Origin: a virus
IMG/VR virus record: IMGVR_UViG_3300027985_000412
Coordinates: 1-64,000 of that record
Length of the DNA stretch: 64,000 nt
Reading direction: 5' to 3' (one strand)
Below, in pieces: positions 18,236 to 29,634 of this stretch. Numbering within the stretch: position 1 is the first letter of the stretch; every line of letters starts with the position of its first letter. The notes beneath the pieces are model-generated. The model had not been told where the DNA came from, searched no databases, and saw nothing but the letters and a program-made list of their open reading frames with translations. Made by a program: the position numbers and the translations under genes.

Positions 18236-18613
18236 TCAACAGTCTTGCGCGTCAGCTAATTCTTTTACATTTAATTTAATGTAATTATACATAGCTTCAA
18301 CTTCATTTTGTCCAGTTTGAGTTAGTACTTGTGGGGAGAAATAGTCATCATATACGTGACTATATGTGACTACCTCTTTTTCCGTTCCATCTACATCTAT
18401 ATCTTTAGTTACAATGGGAGAATTATCAAACATATCTATTCTTATTTTTGCGGATTCTAAATAATTACATCCATTACGTCTTGTTTCTTCATTTACATAT
18501 GGAAGTATTTCAAAATGAACTTCTTTAGTTGTGGAATCCATTATCCTTTTACCAATACGCCAATATGATAGCTTGACACCTTGTTTAGACAAAACTTCTT
18601 TATATAACGCCAT
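18236..18613 (-). CDS. hypothetical tail-associated protein
   Basis: A 125-residue protein directly downstream of the fibre gene (15-nt gap, AGGAGG site). An N-terminal strand-rich part (KLSYWRIGKRIMD, VHFEILPYV) is followed by a helical C-terminus. Small proteins at this position often assist fibre folding or form part of the tail tip. That role is inference; no family is recognised. Confidence 0.6.
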   Translation of the reverse strand: MALYKEVLSKQGVKLSYWRIGKRIMDSTTKEVHFEILPYVNEETRRNGCNYLESAKIRIDMFDNSPIVTKDIDVDGTEKEVVTYSHVYDDYFSPQVLTQTGQNEVEAMYNYIKLNVKELADAQDC

Positions 18614-18628
18614 TATTGTATTCCTCCT

Positions 18629-21600
18629 TTAAGACGCAATTCCATACCAGCCGCCCCATGCTCCGGCACGTTTTGATTTCCATTTTATCGTTCCTGTAAC
18701 ACTTAAAGGTACTGCTATTCGTACCTGCCAATCGCTATTATGGTACATAGAAATATAATAGTACCAATCACCAGTCGGCGCATTTGGACAATTTGCTCCC
18801 ATATAAAACCCTGTCCACCAAGTTCCTTGAACATCCTGCCCCGACATATCATAGCATGACGCCGCATTAAAATACGGATAATAAGCATTTGTGGCACTTC
18901 CTGCGCTATTTGCGTAGTTCGCAGTTCCAGTACTGTCAGCGTAGCTTGCGTTTGTTGCATACGCAACGCGCACACCAGCGTGATAAGAATCCTCGTTATA
19001 TCCCTCAAGAATCCAATGTGTTCCATTCCAATAATGTTGTAGATTATAGCCATCTCCTGCGTCTCGTCTGTATAGGCGGTCGGCAACAATTTGATGTGTA
19101 TCTCCGCCCGCATATAATCCACCCGGAAAAACGGTATTGCCATTTCCATCTAATAAAGTTGCCGTTCTTGTTACAGTTGCAAAACTACCAGTGTATTGGC
19201 GAACATAGATAGGTTCATTTCCATCATCAGCCGTTGCTATTTCAAGTGAACCAGCATTATCGCCGCCCGAAGCCGTTATACGGAACAAATCATTGTTGCC
19301 CATGTAGCCCCAAATAGAACGCGCCCCATTTACGGGAGCATCTAACTGCAAATCGCCTGTTAAAGCTCCTCCGCTTAAAGGCAAATAAGAATGAGTATGC
19401 GAGCTTGCAGCTTTATTGTTTAATTGAGTTTGAATTGAAGAAGTTACTCCATCCAAATAACCTATTTCCGTACTAGAAACTCCAGCTACAATTGCTTGTT
19501 TTGCATTAAGTTGGTTTTGAATAGAAGAAGTAACTCCAGATAAGTATCCTAATACAGTAAGAGAAATAGAACTTTCTGCAATACCTGTATCTGCATTTGA
19601 TACTAAGACTCTATCATTATTAGTAAATTCTTGTTGTCCTAATTTGGTTTTCTTATAAATTGAACCATTTCGAATTACCACATAAGCAGTTCCATCAACT
19701 TCAAAACCAAGACTTCCTTGCCAAGTCGTAACACCTTCAACGCTTGAAGTATAAAAGCCTATATAAGACCCTTGTTGAGTATTTAATAAAGATTCATCGG
19801 ATTGAATACCATCAAAATTAGGCATTTGACTATGTATATTACCATCAATTCCAACAATATTTTTATAATATCCAGCAGTTCCATCAACCCTATCTTTGCC
19901 AACAATCATTAAGGCTTCTTCTACAACTTCTAGGTCTGATTTATTAATACCAATTTTATTTTTTCTTAGTGCTAGAGTACCAAAAGCAGGAGATAAATAT
20001 AGAACAGAATTATTCGATGTTAAAGTATAATCTTCATTAATATTATAAGACAAAATATTATTCGTAATACTTGCAATAATTCTACGATATGTAATTGTTG
20101 CTGATAAAATTACTTGATATCCTATTTTACTATCTAAACTTGTAGATGGGAAATTAATTAGTGCATTTTCTGTATTATCCGCTAAATTATATGGGATTTC
20201 TATACCACTATAAATAAAGTCACTTTGAATAGGAGTTTCACTATTAGTTGTACGATTAATTTTTAATGATAGCAAATTATTATAATTATCCCAATTTGAT
20301 TCATTAATAGTTATTGTGTCTAATGAGTGAGAACTTCCATTATCAGACAAACCAAATAATAGAGTAGCTGCACTCGTATCAGAAACATTGCGCTCTACAC
20401 TATTTAAAGTAATAGACGGAATTGTTAATCTTGTACAATAAAAATAATGATTTAATTTAGCATTATTATCATTTACATCTGTCTTGTTATTAATAGCAAC
20501 TGGAACTACTTTAAAATAAATAATTTCATCTTTATCAGGATTAGTTAAGTTAATATGATAAATACCCTGATATTTAACATATCCATTATTATCCACTGCA
20601 GTATAATCTACTCCAGCAATTAACTTTGTGTCTCCCTTATAGACAAATATTCCACCTTGGAGGGTATATCTATATAGACGATACTCTTTAATTGGGTCTA
20701 TTCCAGTAGTATATGCAATCTTATGTCCATTATCTATCGTATAATTACTTTTATTATTTGCATCATATGCAGGTTCCCATTCAAAAACAACAGCATCGCC
20801 TAATTCAGATTCATATCTATTGGTTAAAGTAATACAAGAGTATGGACCTCCAGTCGCTATAATATTTTTAGGAGTTGGATAAGATATACCACTATAAATT
20901 ATAGGAGCAGATTCCATAAGAGGAGTTACTCTAAAATCATATTGTAATTGAAATGTGAATACTCCAGAGGTTCCTTCGCGTTTAAGACTATCAATTGTAG
21001 TGATTTTATATTCTAATTTAATTAATTTATTAATAGTTGATAATAATGGAGTACCATCTAAAATAGTTTGTAGATATGATGCATTAGCTCCAATAATATT
21101 TAAAGTAATATTTTGGTCGTTAGTTGGAGTATTTGGAATAAAAATTCCATTAGTATAAATACCATCTGTCCCAAATAATTTATAAGTATCATTTAATACT
21201 GAAATAAAACTAGACGCAGGATTAGTTGTTATATCTCTACAATATAACTTGTACCCACAATTAACAAAATTAGATGTTGTTTCATCAATCCCTAAAATCT
21301 GCTCAATAGTTACTTGCACACCACTATCTTCATTATAGTTCACTGGAATAATAGTATTAACACTATGACTCACAATGGGTGCAGGAGATACTCTTAGATA
21401 TGGCATTGCATTCCATCTAAAATGTGCAGACGTATTCGTAGCATTTGTTGTTAAATCAATAGATGTAGATGCGATATCATTACCATTGATTCTACTTACA
21501 GCCCATATTTCAAATTGAATAACATCATTATCTGATGCAGCATAAATAGCCGTTCCAGTACCAATTACATAAACAATATCTCCAGAACCAGCAGTACTTT

Positions 21601-23173
21601 CAGTCTCACCCAATACTTGCGTAAAAGGAATTGTACCACTCGAAATTGCAGCTCCAGAAGTCCCAATAGAGCTATAGCGCGTCCATCTTCCGGCAAAGCC
21701 TCGAATATATCCACTTTTTTTCGCTCCAGGGGTTACAGTTAATGTAATTCCATTTTGAAGACGTGCTAAAGAACCTGAAATAGTTAACGTTCCATCTATT
21801 CCATCAAATATTCTCGTACTTGGAGTGCCTATCGTATCTCCATTTTTAATTATAACTTTTTTTAATTTATTTGGAAGTTCTCCGCGTAAGAATCCTGCTG
21901 TACCAGTAGCTCCAGCATTAGTAATTAATGTACTACTATAATATACATAAGGAATAATTCTAAAGTATACTAATGAACCATAAGGAACTTGAGTAGTATT
22001 TGGATTCCATGTATATGAAGTTGCATTGACACCAGTTGCAATATCGTACCAATTTGCATTATTTAAACTATATTGTAATGTATATAATCTATATAATCCA
22101 TAAGTATTAGCACTATTAATAACAGGAGCAGCCCAACTTAGAGTAACAGAATTTATTATTGTAGTAGGAGCAACATTTAAAACAGAAACTGCATTTACAC
22201 TGACTCCATATATAGTTCTTGTTGTAGAACCTATCTGATTAGAATTACGGGTTCCTATAGCACGTACAGTATAATTGGCTACGCCACCAGCGCCAGGTGA
22301 ATTATAATATGCTACACCAACATTTCCAACTCCTGCACCATTAACAGTGTATCCAGTAATTGGATTATTGGCACCATTAGCAGCCCCACCCCAAGTAAGG
22401 GCAAATGAGGCGCCAGCATTCATATATCCATCAGTTCCACCATTTACATATGTTGGACCACTAACTTCAGTATATCCAATGACCGTTCCACCAGCAGAAC
22501 TAGTTGCTAAGTTATAAGTTGCATTTGAACGTACTGTAAAAGTATAGCCATCAGTACCAGGAACATTTACTGCAATGCCTGAGCCACCAACAGTACCAAT
22601 CTCTACACCATTTCTAAATATAGTATAGCTATAAATACCATTTCCAACGCCACTCGATTGCCCACTCCAATATAAAGTTACATTAGCTCCTGCTAATGCA
22701 TAACTTGCATCAACCCATACGGAAGTAGGTGCTGTGGCAGATGTCCAAGAGGAACCAAAATCTACTCCTGTAGTTTTTAAAGTACAATCTGAAGTACTTG
22801 TTGAAGTATGTCCATTCCAAATTAATGTACCACTACTTGGAAGAGAGGAAGGGCTGTCACTAATATAAAATCCAACACTTATTGTACCAGCATCATAATT
22901 TCCAACATCAATAGTTAATGAATAACTAATCCAATTATTATAGGTGGTATATGAACTAATACTTCCACTCCATGCCCCGCAGTTATAATAATTATTACCA
23001 TTAACAACGACTACAACATAACGACTAATACTATTTTTATAAGACCCACCTGAATACATATTAATAGTACCACTAATAGTAACCTGCGTCCCACTATGAG
23101 ACGCAGATATATTAGTACTTTGTATCCAAGCCGATGCACTTGTATATGAATATTGCTTTGCAGTTACTGCCAT
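18629..23173 (-). CDS. tail fibre with Fn3-like and pyocin-knob domains
   Basis: A 1,514-residue Ser/Thr/Gly-rich, beta-sheet protein. The N-terminal third contains fibronectin-type domains (for example WTSATAPTSVWVDASYALAGANVTLYWSG and VLNVAPTTIINSVTLSWAAP regions). Around residues 1205-1260 two copies of GYLxGVTSSIQxQLNxK precede HTHSYLPLSGGALTGDL, a repeat common in phage fibres. The last 80 residues, ending WKSKRAGAWGGWYGI, match the pyocin-knob type receptor-binding tip. It likely recognises the host surface. It follows the tail-tip gene with an AAAGGAGG site. Confidence 0.8.
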   Translation of the reverse strand: MAVTAKQYSYTSASAWIQSTNISASHSGTQVTISGTINMYSGGSYKNSISRYVVVVVNGNNYYNCGAWSGSISSYTTYNNWISYSLTIDVGNYDAGTISVGFYISDSPSSLPSSGTLIWNGHTSTSTSDCTLKTTGVDFGSSWTSATAPTSVWVDASYALAGANVTLYWSGQSSGVGNGIYSYTIFRNGVEIGTVGGSGIAVNVPGTDGYTFTVRSNATYNLATSSAGGTVIGYTEVSGPTYVNGGTDGYMNAGASFALTWGGAANGANNPITGYTVNGAGVGNVGVAYYNSPGAGGVANYTVRAIGTRNSNQIGSTTRTIYGVSVNAVSVLNVAPTTIINSVTLSWAAPVINSANTYGLYRLYTLQYSLNNANWYDIATGVNATSYTWNPNTTQVPYGSLVYFRIIPYVYYSSTLITNAGATGTAGFLRGELPNKLKKVIIKNGDTIGTPSTRIFDGIDGTLTISGSLARLQNGITLTVTPGAKKSGYIRGFAGRWTRYSSIGTSGAAISSGTIPFTQVLGETESTAGSGDIVYVIGTGTAIYAASDNDVIQFEIWAVSRINGNDIASTSIDLTTNATNTSAHFRWNAMPYLRVSPAPIVSHSVNTIIPVNYNEDSGVQVTIEQILGIDETTSNFVNCGYKLYCRDITTNPASSFISVLNDTYKLFGTDGIYTNGIFIPNTPTNDQNITLNIIGANASYLQTILDGTPLLSTINKLIKLEYKITTIDSLKREGTSGVFTFQLQYDFRVTPLMESAPIIYSGISYPTPKNIIATGGPYSCITLTNRYESELGDAVVFEWEPAYDANNKSNYTIDNGHKIAYTTGIDPIKEYRLYRYTLQGGIFVYKGDTKLIAGVDYTAVDNNGYVKYQGIYHINLTNPDKDEIIYFKVVPVAINNKTDVNDNNAKLNHYFYCTRLTIPSITLNSVERNVSDTSAATLLFGLSDNGSSHSLDTITINESNWDNYNNLLSLKINRTTNSETPIQSDFIYSGIEIPYNLADNTENALINFPSTSLDSKIGYQVILSATITYRRIIASITNNILSYNINEDYTLTSNNSVLYLSPAFGTLALRKNKIGINKSDLEVVEEALMIVGKDRVDGTAGYYKNIVGIDGNIHSQMPNFDGIQSDESLLNTQQGSYIGFYTSSVEGVTTWQGSLGFEVDGTAYVVIRNGSIYKKTKLGQQEFTNNDRVLVSNADTGIAESSISLTVLGYLSGVTSSIQNQLNAKQAIVAGVSSTEIGYLDGVTSSIQTQLNNKAASSHTHSYLPLSGGALTGDLQLDAPVNGARSIWGYMGNNDLFRITASGGDNAGSLEIATADDGNEPIYVRQYTGSFATVTRTATLLDGNGNTVFPGGLYAGGDTHQIVADRLYRRDAGDGYNLQHYWNGTHWILEGYNEDSYHAGVRVAYATNASYADSTGTANYANSAGSATNAYYPYFNAASCYDMSGQDVQGTWWTGFYMGANCPNAPTGDWYYYISMYHNSDWQVRIAVPLSVTGTIKWKSKRAGAWGGWYGIAS

Positions 23174-23191
23174 ATTTATTACTTTCCTCCT

Positions 23192-26100
23192 TTAAATCAT
23201 AAAATCTATTCCGTTATGATTTTCTCCTTCAGAGCTTTCATACGGTTTAATAATCGTATGTTCTCCGATACCAATATTATTAGATACTTGCATATTTCCA
23301 ATTATATCTAATAATCCACTTAATCCAAAAATTAAATTTCCACTACTCCCATTGCTAATTGTAAATTTATTAATAGCTTTATCAGAATTAATGGATAAGG
23401 CGCTTTCACTTAAACCAATCTTCCAGATATTTGTAGTTGTATTATATATATTTGATTCTACTGTTAAGAAGTCATTATTTGTTGAAGTCCTCTGAATAAA
23501 AGTAATTTCTCCATTAGAAATCTTCACAGATTTAGATAGCAAACTATTCTCTGAAAGTTCAAAGCGCCCAATATGTAAATTAGAAAGATATAATCTCATA
23601 TTGGCATCATCAATTAATGAAAAATATGGGAAAGGATTTGTTCCTGTTAAACTACCGTTATATCCATAAATAGGATTAATAGTAGGAGTTATAGGAAGTA
23701 TTCCATCACGCCATCCAGATGCATAGTCACTAAATGCACGCAGGCCACCTTCCCAAATATTAAGTCCAGTATGATTAATCTTTAAGATTAAATCTTGAAC
23801 TCTCGGGAAATCTGATTCATTACGGTTATCATATGCTACATAGAAAGAATCGAAATCTTCTCCTTCTTCTCCAATTAAGATACCTGCTGTTTGTAGATAT
23901 CCACTAAACGTACTATCAGTAGCATTTACTGTACCAGAGAATACACCTTTTGAAGCATATACTGAACCATCTTGCGTTACTATAAATGGAGCATTAGCCT
24001 TATCTTCTGGAGATGCACCTGCCCATATTCTAATTGGTTGACCATTCTTTAATACATCGTTACTATCTGTAATACCAGCATTTGGTAGAAATAGTTTACC
24101 GGTTAAATATGCATTTTGGGCATATAATCCATATCCATGCAGCTCATTAAAGAACGAATCAATAACTCCTTCTAATCTACCTAATTGAGTTATAACTGTT
24201 TCACTAGCCGCCAAATCTGTAATTACAATTGCAGGTCCATATGGGTGACTTGCATTTAATGTAATTCCACATTCTCCTAAGCTAGCGATAGATATGCCTG
24301 GTAATAATTCAATTAATACCGTTTCTGGGTCTATAATAGCAAGTAAATCAATATTGAAACTTAAATTAATTTTTAATGTATTATTACCAATTCTAGCAAC
24401 TGTACCATCAATTCCCTCTAAAGTAATTCGTTTTGTTGTTGATTCAGTAACATTTACTGTTAGATTCACTTGAATATGCCCATTAATAGGATTTTCTTCC
24501 GTACTTTCTTCTGGCCAGAAAGATTGCATATAGATATTATCATTAACCGATAATTTCAAGATAAATAGCATATTACCATTTTGAGCATTATAAGTAAAAT
24601 CTACATTTGAATTAGGATGGTAATAGGTTGGAGAGAGTAATAAATCTCCTCCCATAATATTTTTACTTTGGTAGGTAAATGTAGCAGAAGTTAATTCACC
24701 ACGAATATTAACATTATTAAATACTGCATCACCATTTTTAGAAATCTGCCATCCTTGGCTAGTGTTAAAGTTTGAAGTATATATTCCTTTTTCTGAATCA
24801 AGAATAATACTATGAGTATCACTAATCTGTTGCAAAGATAGCTTTCCTGTTAATAAAGCATTATTTGCAATTAACGAACCTGAATCTAAATTAATATATG
24901 AAGCGTAAACCTCTCCATTATAAGTAACTCTAAATGAAGCAGCATTATTAGCATCAATAAGCCCGTTATAATCTATATTTGTTGCTCCGGCCCACATAGC
25001 AAGTTGAGCCTGATTAAATCCTATTTGATAGTAAGAATTGTCAATAGAAGGATTAATAAATAGTCCATCTCTTAAATATAGCTTAGAAGTATATACAGAG
25101 CCAGCTTGAGTTATATAAAACGCTGCGCTTGAAGTATCATCTTCCACTGTAGCATTAATCCATAGTAATACTTCTCCTTGAGATGTTATTCCAGAATGCC
25201 AGTCAGGAATTAATATCTCTTTTAAATTACCCGATTCTACAGAAATATTACCTTGAATGTTAGCATTCTTAGCAAATAATAGTCCATCTTTATCTACTGA
25301 AAAATTATATGAAATATCCTCTCCATCAACTACTTTTCCAGCCCATAAGACAATATCTGCATTCAATGTTCCATCTATACCATTTTTGTCATTCGCACCA
25401 ATAGTCAGTAGTCCATCAAATGAACCTCCGCGCGCATGAATTACTCCTTCAAATAGAGCATTTTGTGCATATAGTGTACCATCTTCTAGTACAAAAAACG
25501 GAGCGGAATATATTTCGCTTGTAGATGTACCACCCCACAATCTGATAGAATGTTCTTGATAGAATTGTTGTAATTGATTTGGATCAGTAGGGAGTTCAGT
25601 TGCAATTCCTAGTTCTTCTAAAATAGGGAGAATAACATTTGTATATTCTGTTGGTGTAACCGTATCTCCAATAAAACCGACTACCTTAGGAGCTTCATCC
25701 TCAATTGCTAAAATATCATCTTTCTGTCCAACATAAAACTTCTTTTGAACCCAAAACTCTCCATTAATATCTGTTGAAAGAGTTACGTATCCTCCTCTAT
25801 CTCTCATTCTTAATCCAAAATGAGGATTTACATCAGAAGCTAAATTATAAAATCTTCCAAGGGAGACTAGCGGAATCCTATCGCCAGCTACATAAGGAGT
25901 TTGTGAAGGGTCTACGGGATTTAAAGCAGATATTGTTTCAGTAGAGAATACATCTGAAACAGAGCCGAAAATCTCTAATCCATCATCTGCGCTTACTGAA
26001 ACTGCACCATCTTGATAAATTAAAGCTAAACCATCCCAAGTTATTGAGAAGTTTGAATATTGTTTAACAGCAGCTACCTTATCATCAAAAGTAGAAGCTG

Positions 26101-29100
26101 CATCAACAGCAGTCTGTAAGTCTGCGCCTTGAGTAGTTCCAAAGAGACCATACTGGTTAAAACGAACATATTTAGTCATGTCATAAGAACCAGCAATTTC
26201 ATCTACATAGAATGCACTAATACCATCAGTATCCCATCTAAAATATGGAGTTGTGCCCTGGACTAAATTGATTTTACTAACATCAATTTGTCCAGCAAGA
26301 AGATATCTTGTGTTAATACCTAACCCTGTGATACCACTTCTCCATGTTTTACCACCGTCGTTAGATAAGAACATACCACCTGCGACCAATCTCATTCTTT
26401 CATTAGAATTTTCATTGTTAATAATCTCAATACCAACTCCACTGTCCCAAATCACATTTTGATTTTGCGAGTTAGAGAGAATAAATGAGTTATTTGCAAA
26501 GCTTTTTTCTAAAGTTGTAATATCAATTTCTCCCGTTGGAGAAACTGCGGCGGCTGCGCGACCATATGCGCCGCTTTCATATTGTAAGGATTGAGTTGTA
26601 GCGGTAATTTTTTGGAATAGTTCTTCAAATTGATTTTTGTAATTTTGAACTGTGATTGATGATTTTGAGGGATCATCAAAATTTCTCGTTCTCTCTGATA
26701 TAACTACAGATTGACGATATGGAGTTTTAATATTTCCCCCAATTCCCACAACATTCTTTAAAATATATCCAAAGAATTCTGGGTCTTCAATATAAGTTCT
26801 TTCACCAATTTTAAACTTATAGGCCTCGTATCCATCAACATTTTCAACATCTAAAACGCTAATAGTATAGGATACTTTAGGAAAAGCCGAAACTGATGCT
26901 ACTTTTGCAGCATCTAGATAGTAAAGATCGTCATCAGTATACGTATCATCTGTCCAAGTTCCTTCTTGTATAAATCTATAATATTTACGATAAAACTTTA
27001 ATTTTAAAGTCTTTTTATTCGCTAAAATCGTATCAATAGATGTTTGAGCAGCATCTCTCTTAGTTTCATATTCTGTTAATTTATTTTGATTTGCTATTAA
27101 AGCAGATGTATAATTTTGCTTCTTAGCTGTTAATAGCGCCGCTGCTGCAGCGGCATCTTTATAGTGTTGATCATTAACATTATATGATGCCATCAGAGAA
27201 CTTAGATATAATAACTCCTCATTCGCAGATGCTATTTGAGTTTCATATAGAGTTATATTAGCCTCGGTTAAGAAAATTTCATTCTCGTAAGCCATTAGTA
27301 AACTAGAAAGTTCACTATATTCATTGTTGTATTTTTTAAGTTTAGTTAAGAACGCTAAATCTGTTGATGTCATTCCATATAAATCAGCTAATACTTGCGA
27401 ATAATCTAGTAATTCTTGATTTATATAGTAGTTAAAATTATACAGTTCGTTTTCTCCACTAGGATTTGCATGAGCGCGGGAAATAGATGCTGTACCATCA
27501 ACAGCATATTCTTGGTTATTATTCTTAACAATAACTTTTGTTGCTACATTATCTGAATCAACTGTGCGCTTAATCGATTGGAGGTTAACTCCATATTTAA
27601 ATCCAGCTTGATTAATGGCGTCACCGTTTGGTGCGAATCGAGAGAAAATAACTTCTTTTTGTGGAAGTCCATCTGTTAATAAAATCTTACCATTTTTACG
27701 ATGATAGGTCTTAAATTTAACCCAAACTTCAAACAATTCTGCAAGGCTTTGAATATTATTAAAATAATTAGATTCTTTGACAGAAATGTTTCTAATACTT
27801 TGAAAGTTGTCTTCATATTGAGGAGTATAATAGATAGTATTTGAAGAAAGATAATCTACTTCTCCGTTCACGATGTGATAAAATTTATCTTTTGTTTTAA
27901 TAGTAGCGTTAGGAATATCTCCCACAAAAACTGGAACTCCATCTGCATCTTCCTTATATTCAAATAATTGAATATCTTCGATGCAGAAATCATACCCTGC
28001 AACTATATTAGAGTTATTAGTTATAAAGAGTTTTAATTCATCTGTTCTTGCTTTTGTAGTAGTGTTAGCTACTAAATAAACATAAATATATTGTTCTGAA
28101 TCACGATAGATACTTGTCGCACCTGCAGAATATGGAGTTCTTGCTCCAGTATCTGCACTAGCATATCCTTTCTTTTCAATGTCTGTCGAAGAATCAATCC
28201 AAGTTGTTGTAATATTTCTTACAGAAGTTAGGTTTGAACTACTTCCATCTTTCCTAATAGATGCGCTCAAAGTTGCTAAATTTGAAGCAGAGATATTTGC
28301 AACTCCAGTGGTTTCATTCTTTTTAATCCAACGAGCCTTCATTCTTAAAACGTAAACATTATCTTTCACTAAAGCCAGATTGATATTATCTGGACCTTCA
28401 TTATAGTATTGCTTATTAGCTTCTGAAAAATCTAGTGATAGATAATTAAATATCTTATCTTCCCATGTATCAGGATTTCCAGTAGGAACAGGAAATAGAC
28501 GAGTATCTGCGCCGACACCGTCCCAAGCGAGAATAGAAGTGAAGTTGTTTGAATTTGTTAAAAGATTAGTTGCAATCTCTGATGTAATATATTCTGTTTC
28601 AGTATAACCAAAAGCTTGTGTTCCTACTGATGCCCCAGAATTACTATTATTTACAACATATTCTTTCACATATTTATCTTGAATTGCCTCATAGCGAGTC
28701 TTTTGGCTTTTTACGATACGATTACCTTTTAACGGTTCTAAACCACTAGTGCCAGTTAAGAGAATTGCAGTACTACTAATCGTTCCTGTGAAAGTGTAAT
28801 TATAATTAAAATCATAATCTATTATAACTCTATCATCATCTGCATCTTCTACAGACAATTCCTTATTCGCCCATAAAAACTGAATTTCACCACTCTTAAA
28901 AATCCAACTAGAACTATTCTCGTCCCACTCTACGCAATTATAGAAAGGATAGATATATTGTCCAGATGCGATAAGAGTTGAATCTCCAGTTAGAACATTT
29001 ATAGCAGTTAAGTTACTAGTTAATTCAACTTTAAATAATGGCTCTTCAATTTTTTCAGTTGGAGAATAGCTCGAAGATGAAATTGACCAATCACTACCTT

Positions 29101-29620
29101 CAAGAATTGATTCCCCTAGTTGTTCAATAGTTCCAAAATTATTCTCTAATTCTGTATCAAGAACAACAGACCATCCATTTTTCCCTAGCTCATTAACAAA
29201 AAGTTCTTTTGCAGTAAATGTTAAACTATAGTTTTGAGAATTCTTTTCAGAGTTCTTAATAACAAAATCTTTCCATTTTTCCTCTACATCTTCTTCCTCT
29301 AATTCAGAAAGAGTTGTAAAAGAGTAAGCTTCTCCGATTCTAAATTTTAGTTTTCTTTCGTTTGAAAGCAAGCCAAAGAAGGGATTATCTTTTAAATCCC
29401 CTGTTTCTTCATCGTAGTATTTATAACTCATATCAAAAGTTAGAGTTAATTCTCCATTTATTCCTTCTTTTAAAGCTACATTATAAGCTCTAGTAGGAAT
29501 ATCCATTTCATGAGAGCCAATTATCGCAATTCTTTTCTCGTCGAAATGTTCTGGTATTTCACCAGATGCAGGAACGATAATATCTTCCCATACGGATAAT
29601 TCATATGGCTCTTTAAACAT
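23192..29620 (-). CDS. tail-tip / tail-associated structural protein
   Basis: A 2,142-residue protein between Dit and the fibre, the position of the Tal/tail-spike protein. The N-terminal region resembles prophage tail proteins (WEDIIVPASG..., FGLLSNERKLKFRIGE). Residues about 767-870 form a long charged coiled coil. From about residue 1,000 onward there are repeated units of the type LYAQNALFEGVIHARGGSF.G, at least five divergent copies, each with a nearby Trp-x-Gly segment. Such repeats build elongated trimeric shafts. No cell-wall hydrolase motif was identified, although Tal proteins sometimes have one. Confidence 0.75.
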   Translation of the reverse strand: MFKEPYELSVWEDIIVPASGEIPEHFDEKRIAIIGSHEMDIPTRAYNVALKEGINGELTLTFDMSYKYYDEETGDLKDNPFFGLLSNERKLKFRIGEAYSFTTLSELEEEDVEEKWKDFVIKNSEKNSQNYSLTFTAKELFVNELGKNGWSVVLDTELENNFGTIEQLGESILEGSDWSISSSSYSPTEKIEEPLFKVELTSNLTAINVLTGDSTLIASGQYIYPFYNCVEWDENSSSWIFKSGEIQFLWANKELSVEDADDDRVIIDYDFNYNYTFTGTISSTAILLTGTSGLEPLKGNRIVKSQKTRYEAIQDKYVKEYVVNNSNSGASVGTQAFGYTETEYITSEIATNLLTNSNNFTSILAWDGVGADTRLFPVPTGNPDTWEDKIFNYLSLDFSEANKQYYNEGPDNINLALVKDNVYVLRMKARWIKKNETTGVANISASNLATLSASIRKDGSSSNLTSVRNITTTWIDSSTDIEKKGYASADTGARTPYSAGATSIYRDSEQYIYVYLVANTTTKARTDELKLFITNNSNIVAGYDFCIEDIQLFEYKEDADGVPVFVGDIPNATIKTKDKFYHIVNGEVDYLSSNTIYYTPQYEDNFQSIRNISVKESNYFNNIQSLAELFEVWVKFKTYHRKNGKILLTDGLPQKEVIFSRFAPNGDAINQAGFKYGVNLQSIKRTVDSDNVATKVIVKNNNQEYAVDGTASISRAHANPSGENELYNFNYYINQELLDYSQVLADLYGMTSTDLAFLTKLKKYNNEYSELSSLLMAYENEIFLTEANITLYETQIASANEELLYLSSLMASYNVNDQHYKDAAAAAALLTAKKQNYTSALIANQNKLTEYETKRDAAQTSIDTILANKKTLKLKFYRKYYRFIQEGTWTDDTYTDDDLYYLDAAKVASVSAFPKVSYTISVLDVENVDGYEAYKFKIGERTYIEDPEFFGYILKNVVGIGGNIKTPYRQSVVISERTRNFDDPSKSSITVQNYKNQFEELFQKITATTQSLQYESGAYGRAAAAVSPTGEIDITTLEKSFANNSFILSNSQNQNVIWDSGVGIEIINNENSNERMRLVAGGMFLSNDGGKTWRSGITGLGINTRYLLAGQIDVSKINLVQGTTPYFRWDTDGISAFYVDEIAGSYDMTKYVRFNQYGLFGTTQGADLQTAVDAASTFDDKVAAVKQYSNFSITWDGLALIYQDGAVSVSADDGLEIFGSVSDVFSTETISALNPVDPSQTPYVAGDRIPLVSLGRFYNLASDVNPHFGLRMRDRGGYVTLSTDINGEFWVQKKFYVGQKDDILAIEDEAPKVVGFIGDTVTPTEYTNVILPILEELGIATELPTDPNQLQQFYQEHSIRLWGGTSTSEIYSAPFFVLEDGTLYAQNALFEGVIHARGGSFDGLLTIGANDKNGIDGTLNADIVLWAGKVVDGEDISYNFSVDKDGLLFAKNANIQGNISVESGNLKEILIPDWHSGITSQGEVLLWINATVEDDTSSAAFYITQAGSVYTSKLYLRDGLFINPSIDNSYYQIGFNQAQLAMWAGATNIDYNGLIDANNAASFRVTYNGEVYASYINLDSGSLIANNALLTGKLSLQQISDTHSIILDSEKGIYTSNFNTSQGWQISKNGDAVFNNVNIRGELTSATFTYQSKNIMGGDLLLSPTYYHPNSNVDFTYNAQNGNMLFILKLSVNDNIYMQSFWPEESTEENPINGHIQVNLTVNVTESTTKRITLEGIDGTVARIGNNTLKINLSFNIDLLAIIDPETVLIELLPGISIASLGECGITLNASHPYGPAIVITDLAASETVITQLGRLEGVIDSFFNELHGYGLYAQNAYLTGKLFLPNAGITDSNDVLKNGQPIRIWAGASPEDKANAPFIVTQDGSVYASKGVFSGTVNATDSTFSGYLQTAGILIGEEGEDFDSFYVAYDNRNESDFPRVQDLILKINHTGLNIWEGGLRAFSDYASGWRDGILPITPTINPIYGYNGSLTGTNPFPYFSLIDDANMRLYLSNLHIGRFELSENSLLSKSVKISNGEITFIQRTSTNNDFLTVESNIYNTTTNIWKIGLSESALSINSDKAINKFTISNGSSGNLIFGLSGLLDIIGNMQVSNNIGIGEHTIIKPYESSEGENHNGIDFMI

Positions 29621-29634
29621 CTCATTTTCCTCCC